Assembly: GCA_025267735.1 (NCBI GenBank)
Contig: CM046303.1
Span: 35,068,380 to 35,132,379 of the forward strand
Length of the DNA: 64,000 nucleotides
Direction of reading: 5' to 3'
Source of the DNA: Mactra quadrangularis
Taxonomy: Eukaryota; Mollusca; Bivalvia; Venerida; Mactridae
Shown here: positions 1-12,433 of the stretch, in pieces
Layout: the number at the start of each line of letters is the position of its first letter
Position numbering within the stretch: position 1 is the stretch's first letter
Program-made: the position numbers and the translations under genes
Notes under the pieces: generated by a model
Seen by the model: the letters and a program-made list of their open reading frames with translations, nothing else
Told to the model about the DNA's origin: nothing
Database searches by the model: none

Positions 1-835
1 TCTCTATCTTTATAACTCTGACAGAATGTCACAGACTTGTAGTATATGTATTTATAATAGTGTCTTAGAATCTCAAGTCCCTTAAGACTCTGACATTGGC
101 TAGATTTTGTAATTTGATCATAGAATATATTTCCTCAATGTAATAATTGGTTTGTTGTGATGATTTCCTGTAAGTTCTCTATTATACTCTGCTATACTAT
201 ACAAGCCATTTACTATATGTCTCAAACAATATCCTGCTTTGTCAAGCTGGAAATCTTGGGGGTCTGTAAAAAAATCTGTCTATAAATCATAAACGCTGAG
301 CTAATTTATATTGTCTGAGATTTTCACTGATTGTGCTCAGGGTGAACAATTCTTTACATTTTTTGTCCTTAACTTATTACCATTTGGTCTTATATATTGA
401 TTATACCTTCTATAAAATATTGTTTTTATCTTCGTAGAAACAGTCTTGGCTTTAGCATTTTACTAGCAATATAATCATATGGGATATTTTAAGCTTAAGT
501 TTTGAGTTTGATGTATAATTTTGATGTATTGATGAGAAAAATATGCAGATACTTACACATTTCTTCTGGAGCCCTGAATAAGTTAAATTATAAGAGTATA
601 ATTATAAAAAAATAAGTTAGTAATTATCACTAGTCAGAATCAGTTTTCTCTTGTCCAGGGCTTTGTGCTTTAGGGTTAAAGACAAGACTGTTTTTCAAGA
701 AGAAAATCTTTGACAGAATTGCTTTCCTCTTGTTTTCAGGCAAAACTAACTGAGTTGTACAAGTCTGGCATAGGAATTCTTCTACTCTGATTATGTATAA
801 CTATGTATTGATGTTATGTTATTTTATATTTTCAG
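1..835 (+). other. CaMKII intron (3' part)
   Basis: AT-rich intron end with the acceptor for the exon at 836. I see no coding, RNA or mobile-element signal in it. Confidence 0.8.
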
Positions 836-890
836 TCCGACTACATGACAGTATACAAGATGATGGTTTCCATTATTTAGTTTTTGACTT
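836..890 (+). CDS. CaMKII: CaMKII exon, end of N-lobe and hinge (55 nt)
   Basis: Reads (g)VRLHDSIQDDGFHYLVFDL, matching the CaMKII segment after HPNI that forms beta4-beta5 and leads to the hinge, around residues 73-91 of the animal protein. It is preceded by a pyrimidine-rich tract ending ttttcag and followed by gtaagt. The first Val and the last Leu codons are split across introns (two bases of each lie in this exon). The DD in SIQDDG replaces the EE common in other animals, a conservative change. Upstream exons are not in the window. Confidence 0.96.
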
Positions 891-1560
891 GTAAGTATTA
901 AAAATATATATGATTCATTTAAATACCTATACATTTATGTAAGGTCAAGGGTCATCTGATTGCCCCTGATAACCTATATGTGTGATACAAGTTTTTACAA
1001 CTGACATGACTGTGTAGTCTTAAATTTAGGGGCTGGACCCTTTTAGAGGGGAAAATAGTGATTAAAATGAAATTTAGGGGAACATTTTGTTTCTTGGGTT
1101 TCAATCCTTTAGATATAATCCATTAATAGATTAATATTTTTAATGGAAATTTTTGGATTCTTGTTAAAAAATAATAATGGAAGTGATATTTTCCTCTTAT
1201 GATTGGAAAAAATGGAATTAACAAAAGAATAACTTTTTTTAATTGTCTGGGCTTGTAATAGGATAATCTGGTAAAGGCAAGTTTCCTTCGTCAAATGTCG
1301 TAAGACAATAATATACCATTCTGTATATAGCCATTGTAAGTAGCAATCTGATACAGACCAACTACTATAAGATTTTATGTTCCTAGCTATGGTCATTATG
1401 TCCAGCGTATTTTTACTTGACATTTTGTATTGATGATTAGATACATATATCGGTCGATTTTTGATACAATGACATTTGTCTTTGGAGTTAATGTTCATGT
1501 AAAGTCAGTTAACCTTGGAACAAAACAATGGGTCAGCACTAAACAAGTCTATATCTTTCT

Positions 1561-1590
1561 AAGTTACATTAAGTTTGACTAGTTTTGCTC
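1561..1590 (+). repeat. short dispersed ACTAGTTTTGC motif
   Basis: 'ttacattaagtttgactagt' then tttgc; a diverged copy of the roughly 40-bp dispersed motif. Confidence 0.4.
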
Positions 1591-1825
1591 TGTTGTTTTT
1601 TTTGAAGGGCAAGTATTAGTCTAAATATTAGTTCAATCCCCTTCCTGGTTTCTTGCATATTTGTTATGATGTTGAGCTGGTTCTTTTTCTAATAGAATAT
1701 CTATATATAGATCTGTAAAAAAATGAGTCAATTATTTGCTAATAATTCCTAACTGCATGCTGAAAATAACCATTAATCTTGTCACCTGGTATCTGTTTAT
1801 AGATGGGATTGGTTAGTTCTGGGAT

Positions 1826-1965
1826 AAAATATACCACACATGTATGGTAATGGTTTACTAGTGGGTACATAATGTACCATACATGTGTGGCGTACTGGTG
1901 GGTACATTATGTATCAAACACATATGGTGAACTGTTTGAGTACATAATGTACCAAAAACATACAA
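1826..1965. repeat. short tandem repeat with near-palindromic GTACATAATGTAC
   Basis: Three imperfect copies of a roughly 48-bp unit, each with a GGGTACATAATGTACC-like palindrome followed by an ACACATGTGTGG-like stretch. No coding potential. Confidence 0.6.
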
Positions 1966-2748
1966 TGTGTTTTGAGATAAAGACATTTATTAGAATGCTG
2001 AAAATTGCTTTAAATTTTTAAACTGGCTACACTTACAGCAATTGTATTGTTAATATCAAAGCAATTTATTTAATTCAGCAGTTAACTTACCAAACTGAAA
2101 CAGTGGTAAAATCTAAAATGTCGTTGACTCTACCAGACAACTCCATTATTACTGCACTTTTCTCTGATTCAACGTTCATGTATCATTAAGTTGTTGTAAC
2201 TAAACTTTTAGGGTAAAAATGATTGAAACTTCATTATCTTGAGATGAAATTTTGTATCTGTCTATAATTTAGAAGTTTAAAATGTTATGTATTAAACGCC
2301 CACTGTCATTTATTGAAATGTTTATCACTAAGCAATGAATAGAGCCTCAGACAAACAGAATATTTGTTCCTATTGTGGTATAAAAATCCATGTGGGTGTG
2401 AAACCTGTCAGTACTTGATGTCTAATCTGATTTAGGTATTTAAGTACATTTTAATGAATGAATGAATCATAAAACAGTCATATACTAATAGGCTAGACAC
2501 TAGAGTAAATATCTGTCACAATTCATTGAGCCAACTAACTTGCTTGAATGACTTAAGATACCTGATTGCTGTGCATACGTGTCCTGTTGGTTCACTCCTA
2601 TTTTACATATAGGGTGACCACTGGTGAGGGTGGGTTCAAATTTCTAAGTTAACAATTTTGTACATTGATGTATTTTATCATATCTACATGTATGTTGAAT
2701 AATTCTAATTTCCTATAAATACACATTTCACAATAGAAAGATGATATA

Positions 2749-3904
2749 CAGTTAATCTTGCATAAGCGAGCACGTCTCCTAAGCGACCATTTGCACTAAG
2801 CGACCACTCTGAGTTCCCACGGACCATTTTAATCTTTAAATCTTTGCCTTAAGCGACTTTTGTCTAACGCGGCCACTGGTTTTGGCCGAAACTGACTGAC
2901 TTATTTGTGTTAAACGACCGGCTCAAATAAATCGTATTTGGCGAAAATCGATAAAAATCGGTAATTAGAAATATACACCGGGAGTACGTCGTCTCAATGT
3001 CTATCACCTATAAAGTCGTATGACAGGCTCTAAAAATCAATAATTGACAGTCATAAATACTGTAAAATAAAGGGGTAAGTGGGAACAATCAACTAAGTGA
3101 CACTAATATGATAATACACATTGGACAATTAGCCCCATATCAGGGTCAATTAAAACATCCGTTCTTACCATTCAATCACCATGGAGAGTTATTGTTTTCT
3201 TACACATATCAAGTCTGCAAATTTGCCTTTTAATACGTGCATAGAACGTGTTAATTAATATTCTTTAAAAAATACGTAAACAGAAACAATTAGTAAATTT
3301 AAACAAAGAAAGGTCAATATTGAGGACATTATAGATACGTTTTCCGAAAATAGCGTCACATTCTAATATCAAACGAGGTCAACATTTTTACGCATGTAGT
3401 TTGCAGCGCTCGTTAGAACAAAGAATTAGATGGCGTGTTGGACAATTATCACAATTAATTCTTATAAATTGTGTGCATTTCACAGTTTTAACTGTAACAG
3501 CCTTTACTCTGATGACCTAAATATTGGTTGTTTTTATGACGAAAATGTCCGGGAATAACAGGTTTTAACATGTACGTAAACAAAAACGGCCGTTTCGCAA
3601 TCGTTATTTAAACATAAATTTCACTTAATTGAAATAAATTATTGCAATTTAAAGCTGAATTTAGCATGTTTTGAAAAAAGAAAAATCGATTTGCCCATTA
3701 TTTGTATGCATTTGACGACATTTAAATAAAAGCACATGCAGTTAAAATCTTCCCATTGACAGAAAATGTTCTATGAAAATGACGAGTTTTAGATTGTCAG
3801 AACGGCTTCAAGGTCGGTAATCAACATTTGTCTTAAGAGACCATTGTCTTAAACGACCACTTTTTGTCTCTCCCTTGGATGGTCGCTTAACACAAGATCC
3901 ACTG
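2749..3904. mobile_element. TA-flanked CAGT-ended DNA element (pogo/Tigger-like MITE), 1156 bp
   Basis: Ends are CAGTTAATCTTGCATAAGCG and the inverted partner CAGTGGATCTTGTGTTAAGC. TA lies on both sides (2747-2748 and 3905-3906), as expected for Tc1/mariner-superfamily insertion. Subterminal 'aagcgacca' motifs recur at both ends. No transposase frame is present, so it is non-autonomous. The pogo/Tigger assignment rests on the CAGT terminus and TA target and is an inference. Confidence 0.8.
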
Positions 3905-4874
3905 TACTTTCTTTTTATGTCCCACAATAAACAAAAGAAAAGGATAAAAAATGAAATATTTCCTTCAGTGTTGCAATAACAATGACATACTTTACATACA
4001 ACGTAATAATAATAATAATAAGAATCAAAATGATTATCGACTGCACTTACCAGCTATGGCCTTAAAGTTTCAAGATCGCTAGCCAGCCTATTATGTCACA
4101 TTTACCGGTTTAGAATCATCTATTAGCCCGAACAAACCTCCACTAGTCCTGGACCCCAAGCTGGTAGGTTAAGGCAATGACTGCTTACTGGTAAAAAGAC
4201 ATTTTTCCTAACTAATTATTCATTACATAATAAACAATAATAACACATCAATAATAAAAAGTACATGAATAATTGAAATAAACCTTACCAAAATCTATGG
4301 GACTGGACACAACAAAAACTCTTATATCTCTCATCACCAATCTCTCTGGATGTAGAATTCAAGCTGTAAGTAGTAAAATTGTGAACATTGTTGAATATGA
4401 ACTAGAAATAGTGATGTACATTAATCAAAGAGACCATGAAGTTATAATTTAAGGTATTAGTTACTAAGAGAATCAACTGAAAAGCCATCACAACTCGTTG
4501 TATGAAAAACGGTCTAGTCGCGAAAACAGAAGACAAAACTATGAAGCGGTACTCAAATGAAAGAATTCAATATAACCAGCTTATGGCAGCACAGATAAAT
4601 GGATTTAACAATCTAAAAGAACAAAATAATTGACAAAACGTCAAAAAATACTTCTTGGAAAGCATTTTTAGACACAAAGAAAACGCATCTTACCCCGAGA
4701 ACAATAAGGCAGTGACTGCCAAACAATGGGAAAATTACCAAAAAGGAAAGAATTAAAACTACTGAAAAGAAAATCCAATTAGCAAAAAGACTCCAACTAA
4801 TGAAAAACAGCAATCTGGTTACATACATATTAAGTATTTCATCAAGATTATGCTCTATGAAGAGTGAGGTGATT

Positions 4875-5112
4875 AATGAAGATGATAATGATGATGATGA
4901 TGATGATGATGAGTCTGTAGCTTTTTCTTGTCCGCTCTATTTCTCAGCACCTATTTCACAGATTTGATTCAAACTTCACACATATACCAGATATCAGGCA
5001 GACATGTGCATATCCCATTTTGGTTATGCTCTATTGATTTTTGCAGAGGTATGGCCCTTTGATGAAAAATCTTGTCCAATTATTTTCTCAGCACCCATTT
5101 CTTGACTAACAC
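4875..5112. repeat. GAT microsatellite and adjoining degenerate repeat
   Basis: A (GAT)n tract (about 4877-4912) is followed by two degenerate units with shared 'cttgtcc...ttctcagcacc' sequence. The style resembles internal repeats of mollusc Helentron-like elements, but no clear 3' hairpin is visible. Confidence 0.45.
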
Positions 5113-6214
5113 CCATTGGGGAGTATTTTATCACATTCATTAATAGGTCTAGTAAATCAAGACTATAAGAGAGGAACCAGAGAATAACCAATGTGTACAC
5201 AAAACTAATACCACTTCAGAGAGAATTTCTTCAACAAAACATGAACAAATGAAGCAAATTTATCAATTAATTTCAAACCCAGAGACTCAGTGTCAGAGGG
5301 AGCCATTTTGGATATAAAAATGTTATGTACTAGCTAGCTCTACATTATAATGTATTATATGATGATACTATATGCAACTTTTCTCTTATTTCAATTCCTT
5401 TGAGTACATTAAATGGATTTTTAACAACCCTTAGCACATTAAAAGAACATTGTGCAATAATGAAATTTATAGGCAATTCTCTACAAACCCAGTATGCATA
5501 AACCTAACTATATCTAGAGTTCAACATCCGCTATGATGATTTCATTATAACTAGACTGCTTCTCACTATGAGTAACATACAATTTACTGACGTCCATTCT
5601 TGTTAAGTTGTAACATGAAAATGCAGTTTTCCATTATTATGTTACAAGTTGATTGACATTTCAATCTATCGCCTACAAATGCTACATTAGATTTTGTTTC
5701 ATTAAATAAACATGATTCAACATTGCCTGTAGATAGTCATCTTAATTTTCATATTAAATCATGCATCAAAACATTCATACTGAAACAAAGACCACCCAGT
5801 GATAGTAAATCATATTTTTCAATAAGTTTGTTTGAAATTCGTTGCATTTTTAGTTAGTTCAGCATTTTGTTGTTTCATTGAGCCCAGAGTGCTTAAAATA
5901 AGCTATTATGGATAGTCTTTCTAGGCATCAGTGTGTGTATGTGTGGGTGCGTGTGTGCGTCTGTTGTAAAAATTTTTTATAAAAATCTTTGCAATAAAAA
6001 CGCTAAAGACCTAGTGCTTCAATATTTGTGGAATTCTCTCCTGATGGAGGACATAGTTCAAATTATGCTCCTAGGGGTCCGTATAATCAAAGGTCTTACG
6101 TCCAACTTTCATGGTAAATCACACAATATTGTATTGTTAAATTATTGTAAGATTTTTGTTAGTACGCTGCCCTGGACTTGAAAATTGACATTATCATATA
6201 CATGTGTAATAACT

Positions 6215-6330
6215 CATGCAGGATTCCACTCTAACAGTGTCCGAGGATCCCAAGACCTTGGAAGCAATCCCAGTGATTTTCAGCTAGGGATTCCATCAGG
6301 ATCCCTGAAAATTGTCATGAATTGTTTATT
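6215..6330. repeat. possible hAT-MITE fragment
   Basis: Contains 'ctaacagtgtccgaggatcc' and inverted 'agggatt...ggatccct' segments resembling the ends of the element at 57794-60094. Boundaries and target duplication are not visible. Confidence 0.3.
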
Positions 6331-7783
6331 ACAATTAGGCCACTACAAGTTGATGATATTTCCTACGGATTTTTCTAGAAAAAAATGGGGCGAGTAAGCG
6401 AAGAAAAAAAAAATCTTAATTCAGTTGCTTTATATAGCGGTTTGACCAAATTTTTATGAGCGAGCGAGGAAATAAAAATATTTTATTTTGCAAAAACCAT
6501 CAAAATTAAGGTGCGAGTGAATCCATAGAACATATGATCAATTTGATGTGGCCTTAGTGACTGCAAATCTGTATTAAAAAAAATCTGTCTCCTTATTGAA
6601 GGAATCTCTAATGTTATAGAGGTTTCCCTGTGTAACAGATTCCTTTAAGATTCATTATAAAAACAGTTAGTGTCAAACCCTGCACATGTAGTACTATATG
6701 TATGTGAAAGTCTGAGGTATTTTAACCATCCACTATTAGATGTAACATCATTACTTAACAAGATATAGTTTGTAATTTGTGGCACTAAAACATTTTACAA
6801 CTAGCCATGTCTGATCAATTTGTTGTACTAGATAGAAGATAGCAGCCATGCTCTTAATGATGTAAATTATGTTTTGTTGCTTTTATAGCTATTAAGATTA
6901 TTTCTTGAACAAGAATGGTCTGAGCTAATGCTTGAGAATACTGATTTTATCGTAACAATGCCTAGCAACAGATAACTGTCAGCAGACTGACAAATCTTTG
7001 ACGACATTAAAACCACTCACAGCAAAATCTCAGCTTTGATACCACTAATTAGGTTTAATAAAATGGTCATTTTGTTTTGATCGGTGTCACTATTGAGATT
7101 TCAATACTGTAAAAAAATCAACAGTGTCAGGCTAGTAATTTATGGTAATATTAAGGATGGTTTTACAAGAGAATAGATTCTGAAATAAAGGGTTGTACTG
7201 TATTATTGTGTAAATCAATAATCTACAACAAACATAGACTCTGGTGTACAGTATTTACATTGATTAGTATAAACTAATATATCTTCATATATACATGAAT
7301 ATATTTGTGTACATACATAACTCTACTTTTTTGTGACAGAAGCAACTGAGGGGTATTTAACCTTTGGTCCCTGCTTCCAGTCTGTCTGTTCCTTTGCCAT
7401 TAACTTCTGGTATTTGCTTGATCCTCTGAAGGATTCACCCCTCATATGACTTGTGTCTGCATTGTGCTGTTTGAGTCTGAAGTTTAAAACTTTCTGGACA
7501 TGAGAAAGCATTCCTTTTCAACATATTTCATGATTTTTAAATGTTTGAAAAGCTCCCATGTGGCTGTTGAAAAGTGATGTAAAACAAAAGACAAGGAGAA
7601 TACATTGCTTCATGAGATGGATTGACTCTGTATTCAGATGCTTTTTTCTAGTCCATTGTCTAAGATAGGATCTCGTTAGAGTTAGGTCCTTTATATGGGG
7701 TGTCATTATATGGTAAAAAATCTTATACCTCAACCAAGAACTAGATTTGACACATATATGTCTATTTGGTACAAGCTTTTTGT

Positions 7784-7826
7784 GATGGGTCAAGGCAAAA
7801 CTAGTCTACTGCTTTACTTACATGTA
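7784..7826 (-). repeat. short dispersed ACTAGTTTTGC motif
   Basis: 'gggtcaaggcaaaactagtc' then 'cttacatgta'; reverse copy. Confidence 0.55.
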
Positions 7827-8147
7827 CAAGCTGGCCTGAATAGCCGGACTTTACTGTAGTTAGTTATGTTTTGCTCTGACCAAAGAAAAGCTATTCTGAA
7901 ACTGTTAAGCAAAATGTTTTTTTTTTAAATCTTAAAATTGAGAAGTTGTTATCTACATGTCATATAAGATATTTATGGCATTATTTTGCTTGTGCCATTA
8001 TTCTCTTGGCTAAATGCACTTGGTCAAGGTGATCACATTCTGAACCAACCAGAAAGCATACTCAGTCATGTAACCAAAATAAAGAAATCAACACTGCAAC
8101 TATAAGTACAATGATTATGTTTATTATGTTGTTATATATATTTTCAG

Positions 8148-8213
8148 AGTAACTGGTGGAGAATTATTTGAAGATATTGTAGCAAGAGAATTCTATAGTG
8201 AAGCTGATGCAAG
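8148..8213 (+). CDS. CaMKII: CaMKII exon, hinge and helix D (66 nt)
   Basis: Completes the split Leu codon and reads VTGGELFEDIVAREFYSEAD followed by Ala and two bases of Ser. The GGELFEDIV motif after the hinge is diagnostic of CaMK-family kinases and helps shape the nucleotide and substrate clefts. The acceptor is tatattttcag and the donor gtaggt. It joins in phase to the exons before and after. Confidence 0.97.
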
Positions 8214-8359
8214 GTAGGTTTTGTATATCATGTCTTTAGTTGATGTTTTCTGATAGAAATGACTTGGTGATGATGTACTGATGTTTTCACTAGAACCTAC
8301 TTAGTTGTAGGATGCTGATGTTTTCACTAAATGTAATCAAAAACTACATGAGCTGACTA

Positions 8360-8705
8360 CTCTTTCAGATCTACATAATCTTGCACCTATGGGAGGCCTA
8401 CATTGCTTCTCTTGAAAGTCTACATGAAAGTCTGCATTGCAAGTTAACATAAGTTTGCACCTCTTAAAAACCATTGGAGCTTGCACCTCTTGCTGGTCAA
8501 CAAGAGCTCGCACTTCTTGCTGGTCAACATGCTGGTCAACACCTCTTGCTGGTCAATTTGAGCTCACACCTCTTGCAGGGCTACCTAAGCTTGTTTCCTG
8601 TTAGGTCTACATGAGCTTGTTTCTTTTGCAGGTCAACCTAAGCTTGTTTCCTTTTAGGTCCTCGTGAGCTTGTTCCTCTTGCAGGTCCACTTGAGCTTGC
8701 TCCTG
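8360..8705. repeat. degenerate minisatellite (about 30-bp unit)
   Basis: Repeated 'gagcttgcacctcttgctgg' and 'tcaacat' segments recur roughly every 30 bp with substitutions and small indels, just downstream of the 66-nt exon. Confidence 0.65.
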
Positions 8706-9114
8706 TTGTTTTTTTGAAACCTCTTTTCATAAAATTCTGCTCTTAGCACTAGTCATCAATAATTGTCCTCTTTCTCTTCAAGTCTATTATATGAAATAAC
8801 CACTATAAAACAATTTATTCTAATATGAACATAAATTCAGTGAACATGTTGACAGATAATGGATGTCTCAATTTTCTAGGTTATGATAAAATATGGTCAT
8901 CTAAACACATTGAATACTGTTTCCTGAATCAGACACTGGATTAAAAGGAAGCTTAGACATTTCCTCTTTTATTTCCACTTTGTATCTAAAATACAATAGA
9001 TAATAGTTATTTTCTCACATGAATCAATATAAAATATTGCTACAATGTATAGAAAACAAAATGATAGTGTATAACAGATGACAGTGTACAACAGAAAATA
9101 CAATAAAACTTAAT

Positions 9115-9281
9115 GTAGGAAATTGAAAATAGTGTAAATTTAGTGTAGGGAATTCAAAATAGTATAAACTTGATGTAGGGTATTGAAAATTCTGTAAACT
9201 TGATGTAGAGAATTCAAAATAGTGTAAACTTGATGTAGGATATTGAAAATTCTGTAAATTTTATGTAGAAAATTCAAAATA
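9115..9281. repeat. about 30-bp minisatellite, left half
   Basis: Repeats of 'taaacttgatgtagggaatt' plus 'gaaaatagtg'. The array is cut by the DNA element at 9282-9950 and resumes at 9953. Confidence 0.85.
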
Positions 9282-9950
9282 CAGTATAACCTGCACTAAC
9301 AGCCACCTGTAATAAGCGGTCACCTGCTGTAAGCAGCCAATCTGGCTTCCTCCCAATGAAAATCCCTCTATTTTGCACCTGTTATAAGCAGCCACCTGCT
9401 GTCTGTGGCCAGTGGTCACCAATTTCCATAAAAATTGATCAATTTACCTGCATTAAGTGGTCACGGTCAATTAAATTTTAGAATTAACAAAGTGTCACCA
9501 TCATTGTATAATGGTTCAGATGTGTGAAACCCCACCTAGTTAAGTCTTTAAACAGTCAAAATTTATCAACAAAGTGTCATCACATAAATTAAGACTTCCA
9601 ATATACAACTGACATTGTCACTTTGAAGATCATTTAATAAGAAACTGCATAATTAATTATCTTAATTTAAATAAGATTGGACAAATCAAATACATAATAT
9701 ATAGCTTATATCTAAGTATATGTTTAAATTTTTTACACATTTTGATTTAATTAAATTGTTGTTTTCTTAATTAAGATCATTTTTAATTAGTATTTACATA
9801 AATTTTATGGCTAAAGCCAGTAAACATAATCATTCACTGCTGCAGGACTAATTAAAGCATTTTTATCTTAACCTGGATTAAGTGGTCACCTGCTGTAAGC
9901 AGCCAATATTGTCACTTCCCTTCACTGGCTGCTAAATGCAGGTTATACTG
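9282..9950. mobile_element. TA-flanked CAGT-ended DNA element (pogo/Tigger-like MITE), 669 bp
   Basis: Terminal inverted repeats begin CAGTATAACCTGCACTAACA and CAGTATAACCTGCATTTAGC. TA flanks are at 9280-9281 and 9951-9952. 'ggtcacctgctgtaagcagc' occurs near both ends. No transposase frame. It is inserted into the surrounding minisatellite, which dates it after that array. Confidence 0.88.
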
Positions 9951-9952
9951 TA

Positions 9953-10070
9953 GTATAAACTTGGTGTAGGTCAGGGTATTGGAAATTCTGTAAACTTTAT
10001 GTAGGGAATTGAAAATATGGTAAACTGAATCTACAGAATTCACATATGAAACAAAATACTGTAAACTTAA
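9953..10070. repeat. about 30-bp minisatellite, right half
   Basis: Continues the 'taaacttgatgtagggaatt' array seen at 9115-9281 on the other side of the inserted element, with more divergence. Confidence 0.8.
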
Positions 10071-10136
10071 ACTGTGTATAGTTTGTGGGACTATTCAGTC
10101 ACTGACTTACTTCTTTGACTATTTTGTAGCTTATTA

Positions 10137-10410
10137 TACCCCCGCTCCGAAGAAGAGGGGGGTATACTGTTTTACCCTTGTCCGTGCGTGTGTCCGTGCG
10201 TGCGTCCGTCCGTTACAAAATTTCCGTCGCATTTTTCTCAGCAACTATAACATGCAGCAGCCTAATACTTTGCATATTGCTACATCCCATAGTCCCATGT
10301 GGTGTAAAGCGATTTCATGCTCCTTGCTCATCTACTTCCTGTTTGTCGCATATTTTTAGATTTTTGCGGGGGTATCACTAGTGAGCATTAGCTCACAGAT
10401 TTACTTGTTT
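10137..10410 (+). mobile_element. Helentron-like non-autonomous element, family A copy 1
   Basis: Starts tacccccgctccgaagaag, a near-palindrome pairing with ggggggta, followed by 'gtccgtgcg' repeats. Near the 3' end is gcgggggtatc, the inverted match of the start, then the hairpin GTGAGCATTAGCTCAC and ACTTGTTT. The short open frame inside recurs in every copy and is not a gene. Confidence 0.8.
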
Positions 10411-10810
10411 GTCTCTGCTTTAATATTCATGTTTTATGTACTATGTTTTTTAACTAGAAGCTTAATATGTATATCTAGTTAAACTATCTCATCAAAAGCA
10501 TATAAAAGATGTAGACCACTCTTCCAGCCCATACTGGAAAATTAATGTTTGACTCTATGTGTAAAGTTGGTGAAACTCCCTATAATTGATCAGGAAATGA
10601 TATTTGATTACTATATATGTAGATTAGAACTACCTGAGGTAATACTTTCATCTCATATTAGTTTCCTGGGGATTTTTTTTTACTCTGGTCTGTCAATGGA
10701 GTTTGGACATATTGAGTCATTGAATGGTTCTTGTTCATGTATAAATGTAAATGTCATATGTTCATATGGACAGTTTTACCCTTGATATTTGTAAGGTTGT
10801 AAAGGTTTTT

Positions 10811-11090
10811 ATACCCCCGCTTCGAAGAAGAGGGGGGTATACTGTTTTACCCTTGTCCGTGCGTGCGTGCGTGTGTGCGTCCGTCCGTCCGTCCGTTACA
10901 AAATTTCCGTCACAGTTTTCTCAGCAACTATACCATGCAGCAGCCTGAAACTCTGCATATTGCTTCATCCTATAGTCCCATGTGGTGTAAAGCGATTTCA
11001 TGCTCCTCGCTCATCTACTTCCTGTTTTTCGCATATTTTTAGATTTTGGCGGGGGTATCACTAGTGAGCATTAGCTCACAGATTTACTTG
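10811..11090 (+). mobile_element. Helentron-like non-autonomous element, family A copy 2
   Basis: Nearly identical to copy 1, 400 bp downstream, with the same 5' palindrome and 3' hairpin plus ACTTG, inserted in a T-run (gtttt/tttta). Confidence 0.85.
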
Positions 11091-11304
11091 TTTTACAACC
11101 ATTACTTGTTTGACCGTATACTTATAGAAGTGGTGGAAGAGTTTTATGATATGCCTTCTGATGCCTTTATGTCACTTCTGTGAGCTATTGATATACATTG
11201 TTGCCTAGTTACTTATCGTGTGCTGTTTATTGACACTACTACTATATGGGTGCATTACAGTAGACAATAGTTTGTAGGTTCCTTATGCAAGTAGGGTAGG
11301 CGAG

Positions 11305-11525
11305 CCGGGGCCGTGGAGTAGTGGTTAGCATGTCTGACTTCGAATCCTGAGATTGCAGGTTCCAGTCCGGTCACGGACAAGGTCATACCTATACATGAGT
11401 TGTCGGCCTCATGGTAGGGTAAGTTAGTACTGGTGATAGAAAAGTGTCCAGGAAACCTATAGTAAGAAGAGCTGGCCATCTATATATGACCTAAATATGT
11501 GTTGAAAAACTTGTAGAAAAAATCA
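11305..11525 (+). mobile_element. tRNA-derived SINE
   Basis: The head has an A-box-like 'tggttagcatgtctgact' and a B-box-like 'ggttccagtcc' (about 11358-11369), as in RNA polymerase III promoters. The body includes 'aagtgtccaggaaacctat' and a tail ending 'tgtgttgaaaaactt', shared with the SINEs at 48191 and 23319. It is too diverged to be a functional tRNA gene. Confidence 0.75.
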
Positions 11526-12000
11526 GATTGTTGAACTGGTAAATAAAAAAAATACTGTATTACTGTGACTGATAGTCTTACTAAGTTACTCTCTGGAGAC
11601 ATGGAACAAAAAAATTAGTTGTTCTTATTGTGTCAATGCCACTTGTTTCACACATGTTATACTTCGATGTATTCTAGTATCTAACTATCTATTGTTTTTT
11701 GCATTTATGCTAAAACTTCTATCCTTCTGAATAACAGCCCTCTCATTATCAGCCCTATCCATTTTATCTCTAAAATGCATTTTCCCATGAAAACTCACCT
11801 CCCCTGCAGCATTACCTTCTTTATGACAGCCAGTTTAACATTGTCCTACTACTGGATGTTGAAAGACAAATTTCTCTGTATAATAACTATGGTTAATCTA
11901 GTAGTCAATGTTATTTATATAAAACATTATGTAGATATGATGCAAGATTGAATGTTTGAAACATGTTGATAGGTGAGTGTGACACTAGTCTACACCCTTG

Positions 12001-12040
12001 TTTATTTACATGTAGTTAGACTAGTTTTGCTTTGACTCAT
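12001..12040 (+). repeat. short dispersed ACTAGTTTTGC motif
   Basis: 'tttatttacatgtagttaga' then 'ctagttttgctttgactcat'; the best forward copy. Confidence 0.65.
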
Positions 12041-12377
12041 CCATGAACTCTACTATCAAGATGTAGGTATATGTATATTATATAGGTAATAACATGGTAG
12101 AAATATTCATTCTATTCATTCCTAATGTATTCTGTCTCTGATAAAACCATGGAAAATATGTTAAAGAGTTGAGAATTTTTATGTCAAGGTTACTTTTTTT
12201 TTGCTGTCTTATTTTTGGAGTTTGAGTTTTTTTTGTTGTTCGATTTTTTGTTATGAATGGTTCAATGTTCTTAGTGATGATGATATATTTTTGTTGTTTT
12301 GTTTTAGTGATAAATGGCAGATCTAAAGATGTCAAAAGTGGAAAATGTGTTTCAGATATTTCATGTAAGGGTTTGTT

Positions 12378-12433
12378 CCAATTAAGTCAATGTTGATTTG
12401 TTTTTATTGAGTCTAGGTTGGTCTGTTTTTATT
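12378..12433. repeat. left fragment of the 25-bp minisatellite
   Basis: Two to three units of 'attgagtcaatgttggt' type precede the insertion at 12434 and match the array that resumes at 12900. Confidence 0.75.

Larger units (their letters stand above)
891..8147 (+). other. CaMKII intron, 7.3 kb
   Basis: Contains a GTACATAATGTAC-type repeat (about 1826-1965), a TA-flanked DNA element (2749-3904), a GAT microsatellite and an adjoining two-unit repeat (4875-5112), and a possible hAT-MITE fragment (6215-6330). Copies of the short ACTAGTTTTGC motif lie near 1561 and 7784. I see nothing in 892-1555, 1970-2745, 3910-4870, 5120-6180 or 6560-7780 beyond short unsupported open frames. Confidence 0.7.

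Noticed and set aside
1109..1498. 129-codon minus-strand open frame
   Set aside because: Composition follows AT-rich intron sequence; no domain, promoter or splice pattern recognised.
7323..7793. Two adjacent minus-strand open frames of 62 and 91 codons
   Set aside because: No recognisable motif and no shared reading frame; treated as chance frames in the intron.
12078..12335. 85-codon minus-strand frame rich in Lys and Thr
   Set aside because: It reflects T-rich tracts on the plus strand.
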